A DNA stretch of 64,000 nucleotides from Archivesica marissinica (Eukaryota; Mollusca; Bivalvia; Venerida; Vesicomyidae): the NCBI GenBank assembly GCA_014843695.1, contig CM026398.1:51251834-51315833 (forward strand), written 5' to 3'. Positions 57,656 through 64,000 of the stretch are shown one piece after another; the first letter of the stretch is position 1; the number at the start of each line of letters is the position of its first letter. Both the position numbers and the translations under genes were made by a program. The notes beneath the pieces are model-generated. The model was given only the letters and a program-made list of their open reading frames with translations, had not been told where the DNA came from and did no database searches.

Positions 57656-57852
57656 CCCATTCAACACTGAGTAACTGACATGGACTGGTCCATGATATTA
57701 TTATTATTTGACCAATAAATTAATAAGAAAATTACATTTAGATCAGTTCATTTATCAAAATGGGTAATTATGTGTCAAAATAGTAATATTACTGGCAAAA
57801 TGTGCAGATCCTGATGAGGCAGCCTACCTAGAGGTCTGTAGTGTTGAAAGGG
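57656..57852. mobile_element. MITE-P1, intact TTAA flanks
   Basis: CCCATTCAACACTGAGTAAC at the left, GTAGTGTTGAAAGGG at the right, TTAA at 57652-57655 and 57853-57856. The central hairpin is reduced. Confidence 0.92.
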
Positions 57853-57887
57853 TTAAATGGAGTTGACTGATCAATACACTGTGATTA

Positions 57888-60715
57888 GTACAGTGGTTGT
57901 AACATGCTGTGATTAGTACAGTGGTTGTACCATGCTGTGGTTAGTACAGTGGTTGTAACATGCTGTGGTTAGTACAGTGGTTGTAACACACTGGTTAGTA
58001 CAGTGGTTGTAACATGCTGTGGTTAGTACAGTGGTTGTAACATGATGTGGTTAGTACAGTGGTTGTAACATGCTGTGGTTAGTACAGTGGTTGTAACACA
58101 CTGGTTAGTACAGTGGTTGTAACATGCTGTGGTTAGTACAGTGGTTGTAGCACACTGGTTAGTACAGTGGTTGTAACATACTGGTTAGTACAGTGGTTGT
58201 AACATGATGTGGTTAGTACAGTGGTTGTAGCACACTGGTTAGTACAGTGGTTGTAGCACACTGGTTAGTACAGTGGTTGTAGCACACTGGTTAGTACAGT
58301 GGTTGTAACATGCTGTGGTTAGTACAGTGGTTGTAACATGATGTGGTTAGTACAGTGGTTGTAACACACTGGTTAGTACAGTGGTTGTAACATGCTGTGG
58401 TTAGTACAGTGGTTGTAACATGATGTGGTTAGTACAGTGGTTGTAGCACACTGGTTAGTACAGTGGTTGTAACATACTGGTTAGTACAGTGGTTGTAACA
58501 TGCTGTGGTTAGTACAGTGGTTGTAACATGCTGTGGTTAGTACAGTGGTTGTAACATGATGTGGTTAGTACAGTGGTTGTAACACACTGGTTAGTACAGT
58601 GGTTGTAACATGCTGTGGTTAGTACAGTGGTTGTAACATGCTGTGGTTAGTACAGTGGTTGTAACACACTGGTTAGTACAGTGGTTGTAACATGTTGTGG
58701 TTAGTACAGTGGTTGTAACACACTGGTTAGTACAGTGGTTGTAACACGCTGGTTAGTACAGTGGTTGTAACATGATGTGGTTAGTACAGTGGTTGTAACA
58801 CACTGGTTAGTACAGTGGTTGTAACACGCTGGTTAGTACAGTGGTTGTAACATGATGTGGTTAGTACAGTGGTTGTAACATACTGGTTAGTACAGTGGTT
58901 GTAACATGTTGTGGTTAGTACAGTGGTTGTAACATGATGTGGTTAGTACAGTGGTTGTAACATGATGTGGTTAGTACAGTGGTTGTAACACACTGGTTAG
59001 TACAGTGGTTGTAACATGCTGTGGTTAGTACAGTGGTTGTAACATGATGTGGTTAGTACAGTGGTTGTAGCACACTGGTTAGTACAGTGGTTGTAACATG
59101 CTGTGGTTAGTACAGTGGTTGTAACATGATGTGGTTAGTACAGTGGTTGTAACATGCTGTGGTTAGTACAGTGGTTGTAACATACTGGTTAGTACAGTGG
59201 TTGTAACATGCTGTGGTTAGTACAGTGGTTGTAACATGCTGTGGTTAGTACAGTGGTTGTAACATGATGTGGTTAGTACAGTGGTTGTAACACACTGGTT
59301 AGTACAGTGGTTGTAACATGATGTGGTTAGTACAGTGGTTGTAACATGCTGTGGTTAGTACAGTGGTTGTAACACACTGGTTAGTACAGTGGTTGTAACA
59401 TGTTGTGGTTAGTACAGTGGTTGTAACACACTGGTTAGTACAGTGGTTGTAACACGCTGGTTAGTACAGTGGTTGTAACATGATGTGGTTAGTACAGTGG
59501 TTGTAACACGCTGGTTAGTACAGTGGTTGTAACATGCTGTGGTTAGTACAGTGGTTGTAACACACTGGTTAGTACAGTGGTTGTAACATGCTGTGGTTAG
59601 TACAGTGGTTGTAACACACTGGTTAGTACAGTGGTTGTAACATGCTGTGGTTAGTATAGTGGTTGTAACACACTGGTTAGTACAGTGGTTGTAACATGCT
59701 GTGGTTAGTACAGTGGTTGTAACACACTGGTTAGTACAGTGGTTGTAACATGCTGTGGTTAGTACAGTGGTTGTAACATGATGTGGTTAGTACAGTGGTT
59801 GTAACACACTGGTTAGTACAGTGGTTGTAACATGCTGTGGTTAGTACAGTGGTTGTAACATGCTGTGGTTAGTACAGTGGTTGTAACATGCTGTGGTTAG
59901 TACAGTGGTTGTAACATGCTGTGGTTAGTACAGTGGTTGTAACATACTGGTTAGTACAGTGGTTGTAACATGCTGGTTAGTACAGTGGTTGTAACATGAT
60001 GTGGTTAGTACAGTGGTTGTAACACTGTGGTTAGTACAGTGGTTGTAACATGCTGTGGTTAGTACAGTGGTTGTAACACACTGGTTAGTACAGTGGTTGT
60101 AACATGCTGTGGTTAGTACAGTGGTTGTAACACACTGGTTAGTACAGTGGTTGTAACATGCTGTGGTTAGTACAGTGGTTGTAACACACTGGTTAGTACA
60201 GTGGTTGTAACATGCTGTGGTTAGTACAGTGGTTGTAACACACTGGTTAGTACAGTGGTTGTAACATGCTGTGGTTAGTACAGTGGTTGTAACACACTGG
60301 TTAGTACAGTGGTTGTAACATGCTGTGGTTAGTACAGTGGTTGTAACACACTGGTTAGTACAGTGGTTGTAACATGCTGTGGTTAGTACAGTGGTTGTAA
60401 CACACTGGTTAGTACAGTGGTTGTAACATGCTGTGGTTAGTACAGTGGTTGTAACACACTGGTTAGTACAGTGGTTGTAACATGCTGTGGTTAGTACAGT
60501 GGTTGTAACACACTGGTTAGTACAGTGGTTGTAACATGCTGTGGTTAGTACAGTGGTTGTAACACACTGGTTAGTACAGTGGTTGTAACATGATGTGGTT
60601 AGTACAGTGGTTGTAACACACTGGTTAGTACAGTGGTTGTAACATGCTGTGGTTAGTACAGTGGTTGTAACACACTGGTTAGTACAGTGGTTGTAACACA
60701 CTGTGGTTAGTTATA
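57888..60715. repeat. 26/28-bp satellite-like array
   Basis: About 105 units of TTAGTACAGTGGTTGTAACA followed by TGCTGTGG / TGATGTGG (28 bp) or CACTGG (26 bp). In the left two thirds the types are mixed irregularly. From about 60060 to 60700 they alternate strictly (54-bp dimer). That dimer is 18 codons and opens a 258-codon minus-strand frame. Confidence 0.96.
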
Positions 60716-61001
60716 TTATGGTGATAAGCTAGGTTATAGTGTTGCCCCGCATCATTGTTTGCATTGGTCACCACATGCTTTGACAACTATTGTTAAATCA
60801 TCGGAATCCATACGCAGTTGTTTGTTGCTTTCGTAACTTTGTTAAAAATAATTGTGTACGTGTGGATCATAACAGCTGAGTCACGTGGATTAATTCCGTT
60901 AATGCAGTCGTGGATAGAATGATGCTATACAAATGTAGCTGAAAGTGGAAGGTGACTGTTAGTAGCTTGAACTTTGTAACAGTTCTTGTGATAGCCCGCA
61001 G
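60716..61001. other. Unique spacer
   Basis: Nothing recognised. Confidence 0.45.
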
Positions 61002-61205
61002 TTTATACAAATTTGTTTTAGCTCAATTGCGAAACAAGTACTTACAACTTATATCATTCCTGATGGAATCCATAGCCACGAGGGAGAGAGAAGAGTGTGG
61101 AATTTAAATGCTTTGCATAAGGACACAATCGTAAATGCTACAGCTTGGTGCGAACTCGGGGGCTTTTCACATCTGAAGCGAATGTGCTATCACGACTTCC
61201 CCATG
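61002..61205 (-). mobile_element. SINE-L
   Basis: Minus-strand copy with tail TTTATACAAATTTGTTTTAG, body GATGGAATCCATAGCCACGA, and a head readable in reverse as GGAAGTCGTGATAGCAC. The B box is degraded (reverse of GTGCGAACTCGGGG). The GAGAGTGATTAATATAAG segment is mostly deleted. Confidence 0.88.
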
Positions 61206-61250
61206 ATTGCCGGCAGTAGTTACTTAGCTTTCAGATTTCAATGAGTATAG

Positions 61251-61403
61251 GCACAGGAACTTGAAATTTATCCATAAGCCACCAAAGGTCTCGTACCTCT
61301 ATCCTAGGACACCCCTCTCTCTTTTTTTTAATAGAGGGGGGTGTCCTAAGATAGAGGTACGAGACCTTTGGTGGCTTATGGATAAAATTTCAAGTTCCTG
61401 TGG
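61251..61403. mobile_element. MITE-H, near-perfect hairpin
   Basis: Arms of about 65 bp: CACAGGAACTTGAAATTTAT...CCTCTATCCTAGGACACCCC pairs with GGGGTGTCCTAAGATAGAGG...ATTTCAAGTTCCTGTG, with a loop of about 15 bp (T-rich). Flanked by TATAG (61246-61250) and TATAA (61404-61408). Much younger looking than the copy at 41804, because its arms are almost identical. Confidence 0.92.
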
Positions 61404-61483
61404 TATAAGGCTCAGTGGCCACTGATCACGGAAATGTTGGAATAGTAATCTAATTGGATAATATTTCAGCTGACCAATGATAG

Positions 61484-61646
61484 TTTTGTTCATTAAGTAT
61501 GATCTTTTTGCAGCAGTTTTGTTCATTAAGTATGATCTTTTTGCAGCAGTTTTGTTCATTAAATATGATCTTTTTGCAGCAGTTTTGTTCATTAAGTATG
61601 ATCTTTTTGCAGCAGTTTTGTTCATTAAGTATGATCTTTTTGCAGC
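61484..61646. repeat. 33-bp tandem repeat at a SINE tail
   Basis: Five copies of TTTTGTTCATTAAGTATGAT + CTTTTTGCAGCAG. The last unit merges into the SINE-B tail (TTTGCAGCGATTGCAAGACA), so the array occupies the position of the SINE's 3' tail. Confidence 0.93.
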
Positions 61647-61864
61647 GATTGCAAGACAAGCTTTAACATCATATAGTAATCACTCGCGTTTGCGCGGCTA
61701 AAAGCGTGTATACATCTCTGTCGTTCTTCATATGGGTGGAATCCGGGAGAAAAACCATGTGTCCGGTTTGATGTCCACTGTACCATCTTGCATATTCCCA
61801 GTAGGAGAATCGAACCCAGGTTGCATGTAAGCGAGCATGCTAACCACCGCTCTAATTGGGCAAC
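61647..61864 (-). mobile_element. SINE-B, diverged
   Basis: Minus-strand copy: tail AGCGATTGCAAGACAAGC, central GAATCCGGGAGAAAAACC, head in reverse with AATTAGAGCGGTGGTTAGC. The B box is near GGGTTCGATTC. Confidence 0.85.
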
Positions 61865-62115
61865 CATCAGGGTTCATTCTAGGTCAGATTTTTGTGAGAA
61901 GTGAGAAAGCATGCGATTTCGTCCTTAAATGGTGTTATTTAATAAATTTCAACAAAATATGGTTAAAATGCACAGTATGACTGACCATTAAATACAACAT
62001 CTGAATACGAGTGCTTTATAATGGGTATTATGGTTGATTTAAGTGGATGTTTTGGGAGGAAATCAGAGTGGCCATTGTTTCAAGATAATCACTAATCAGA
62101 GGAGACTGTTGCCCG
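61865..62115. other. Unique spacer
   Basis: Nothing recognised. Confidence 0.45.
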
Positions 62116-62116
62116 G

Positions 62117-62452
62117 TATGACTCGAGCACAGGTGGGACTCGAGCACAGGTGGGACTCGAGCACAGGTGGGACTCGAGCACAGGTGGGACTCGGAGACTC
62201 GAGCACAGGGGGGACTCGAGCACAGGTGGGACTCGAGCACAGGTTTGACTCGAGCACAGGTGGGACTCGAGCACAGGTGAGACTCGAGCACAGGTGGGAC
62301 TCGAGCACAGATATGACTCGAGCACAGGTGGGACTCGAGCACAGGTGAGACTCGAGCACAGGTGAGACTCGAGCACAGGTGGAACTCGAGCACAGGTGGG
62401 ACACGAGCACAGGTGGAACTCGAGCACAGGTGGGACTCGAGCACAGGTGGGA
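62117..62452. repeat. 18-bp minisatellite
   Basis: About 19 copies of GACTCGAGCACAGGTGGG with single-base variants and one short unit (TCGGAGACTCGAG). Each unit contains CTCGAG and CAGGTG. Six-codon period, ORFs on both strands. Confidence 0.95.
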
Positions 62453-62998
62453 CTATCAGGTTTATATGAAGATGTTCACGAAGGAAAACCAAAGACAAAT
62501 GGTGTAAAACATTGGAAGTAGTTGTTGCTAAAAGCAGAATTAATAACTGTTTTATACTGTGTTAGTGGTGTAAAAACTGCAATAAATCAATTAAATATTG
62601 ATTCAGTGATGTCACATAATTATTAAGATGATATTATGAGCAAGTTTCAGTTAATGAGTTTTTTCTGTGAGTTTCTGTGACCGCGTATAAACAAACACCT
62701 AGGTAACAGCATCATGGTTGCCTTAGTGCTATTTAGCAGTGTAGGGATTGTCTCCCTTACAGCAGTAGCAATCTTTCTTGGGTTGTTTGTTAATTTTGAC
62801 ATTTTGTCTTCTTTTTCAGGTAAGTTGCATTTTAAGTCACTGCTGCTGCTGCTTTGAAAATATATAGCCACAGAATAGTAGTGTATGAAGTGAAAGCTCT
62901 AGGTCTAGGATTAGGTAAGATTTCCATAGTAATTTACTCTTTGCATGCTGGGTAAAGTAAATGTTATAAATAGTTCAAATAATTGTAGCAGCCGACAT
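62453..62998. other. Unique AT-rich DNA
   Basis: No recognised element or gene. Confidence 0.5.
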
Positions 62999-62999
62999 T

Positions 63000-63215
63000 G
63001 TGGCGTCCGTGGTCCAGTGGTAGAGCGTCGGATTTGGAATCGAACGGTCCCTGGTTCGATACTCGGTCAGGCCACGTATGTAGTGTCATTGAGCAAGGCA
63101 CCTCACACACATTGCTTAGTACTGGTTAATCACTTAGGTCGGCTAAGCCTGCCCAGGAAAACATGTCTTAAGTCCCCGCGAGGGGTTTGACATTAAAGGA
63201 ACGTACATACATACA
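63000..63215 (+). mobile_element. SINE-C with short CATA tail
   Basis: GTGGCGTCCGTGGTCCAGTG (A box), CTGGTTCGATACTCGG (B box), body GAGCAAGGCACCTCACACAC. Ends GGTTTGACATTAAAGGAACG followed by TACATACATACATT. Only about three CATA repeats here. Confidence 0.9.
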
Positions 63216-63308
63216 TTTCATTAATGTGTTTTTCTTAACATAACTGAAATCTCATTACGACACAATTCTATTGACATATTGTTATTTTCACCGCTAGCGT
63301 GCAAAGAG

Positions 63309-64000
63309 TTAACCCATTCAACACCAAGTAACTGACATGGACTGGTGCATGATATTTAACCCATTCAACACCAAGTAACTGACATGGACTGGTGCATGAT
63401 ATTTAACCCATTCAACACCAAGTAACTGACATGGACTGGTGCATGATATTAACCCATTCAACACCAAGTAACTGACATGGACTGGTGCATGATATTAACC
63501 CATTCAACACCAAGTAATTGACATGGACTGGTGCATGATATTTAACCCATTCAACACCAAGTAATTGACATGGACTGGTGCATGATATTTAACCCATTCA
63601 ACACCAAGTAATTGACATGGACTGGTGCATGATATTTAACCCATTCAACACCAAGTAATGACATGGACTGGTGCATGATATTTAACCCATTCAACACCAA
63701 GTAACTGACATGGACTGGTGCATGATATTAACCCATTCAACACCAAGTAACTGACATGGACTGGTGCATGATATTTAACCCATTCAACACCAAGTAACTG
63801 ACATGGACTGGTGCATGATATTTAACCCATTCAACACCAAGTAACTGACATGGACTGGTGCATGATATTAACCCATTCAACACCAAGTAACTGACATGGA
63901 CTGGTGCATGATATTAACCCATTCAACACCAAGTAACTGACATGGACTGGTGCATGATATTAACCCATTCAACACCAAGTAACTGACATGGACTGGTGCA
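63309..64000. repeat. 46/47-bp satellite, second block
   Basis: About 15 copies of the same unit as 23391-27774, starting at TTAACCCATTCAACACC (63309) and running off the window end. A GTAATTGAC variant is shared by four adjacent units (one of them shortened), showing local homogenisation. Confidence 0.97.

Noticed and set aside
59925..60701. 258-codon CYNHCTNQ repeat ORF
   Set aside because: Product of the 54-bp dimer of the 26/28-bp array. It has no non-repeat sequence.
62647..62871. 74-codon minus-strand ORF with CAG-type splice motif nearby
   Set aside because: The plus-strand TTTTTCAGGTAAG looks like a splice site, but no coding frame or domain supports an exon.

Overview
This is a eukaryotic, animal-type window with no recognisable host gene. 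It has a degraded LINE reverse-transcriptase ORF, many tRNA-derived SINEs, several families of short terminal-inverted-repeat elements (MITEs), and a very high load of minisatellite and satellite arrays. The style (AT-rich, many SINEs with conserved central domains, MITE-linked satellites, CR1/L2-type LINEs) fits a lophotrochozoan such as a bivalve mollusc. That assignment is inference. No marker gene fixes the species.

Layout. 1-8.2 kb: 63-bp and 12-bp minisatellites, SINEs, a ~350-bp dispersed repeat (called X here), a 1.9-kb array of CACGTG-containing units and an 85-bp array. 8.2-12.5 kb: mostly unique AT-rich DNA with four SINE insertions. 12.5-15.2 kb: a 5'-truncated LINE on the minus strand holding the only substantial protein-coding ORF (574 codons). 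15.3-20 kb: arrays with periods of 25, 51, 38 and 167 bp, repeat X and a double-headed SINE. 20-23.4 kb: a LINE C-terminal scrap and MITEs. 23.4-29.5 kb: a 46/47-bp satellite (>4.3 kb), a 1000-N assembly gap and a 56-bp array. 29.5-38 kb: SINEs, MITEs and arrays of 33, 121, 35, 42/31 and 39 bp. 38-51 kb: mostly low-repeat AT-rich DNA with MITEs and SINEs plus 69-, 183- and 135-bp arrays. 51-57 kb: a SINE whose CATA tail has grown to 1 kb, then 55-bp, 39/42-bp and 21-bp arrays. 57.9-60.7 kb: a 26/28-bp array. 61-64 kb: SINEs, a hairpin MITE, short arrays, and a return of the 46/47-bp satellite to the end of the window.

How the parts connect. Adding up coordinate spans, roughly 40% of the known bases are tandem arrays. 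Several can be traced to mobile elements. (1) The 46/47-bp satellite is the terminal 43 bp of a TTAA-targeting, piggyBac-like MITE plus the TTAA junction. (2) A 1-kb CATA microsatellite grew from the tail of a tRNA-derived SINE. (3) A second TTAA MITE has an internally amplified 121-bp segment. (4) A SINE head is tandemly triplicated. (5) One minisatellite unit gave rise to a second, inverted, shorter-period array 3 kb away. Target-site duplications date several events relative to one another. I consider this element-to-satellite conversion the main biological interest of the window.

Family names used here (SINE-T, -L, -B, -C, -S; MITE-P1, -P2, -M1, -M2, -H; repeat X) are local labels, not database names. 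Most long ORFs in the window are open only because array periods are multiples of three or cycle through all frames. I do not call them genes.
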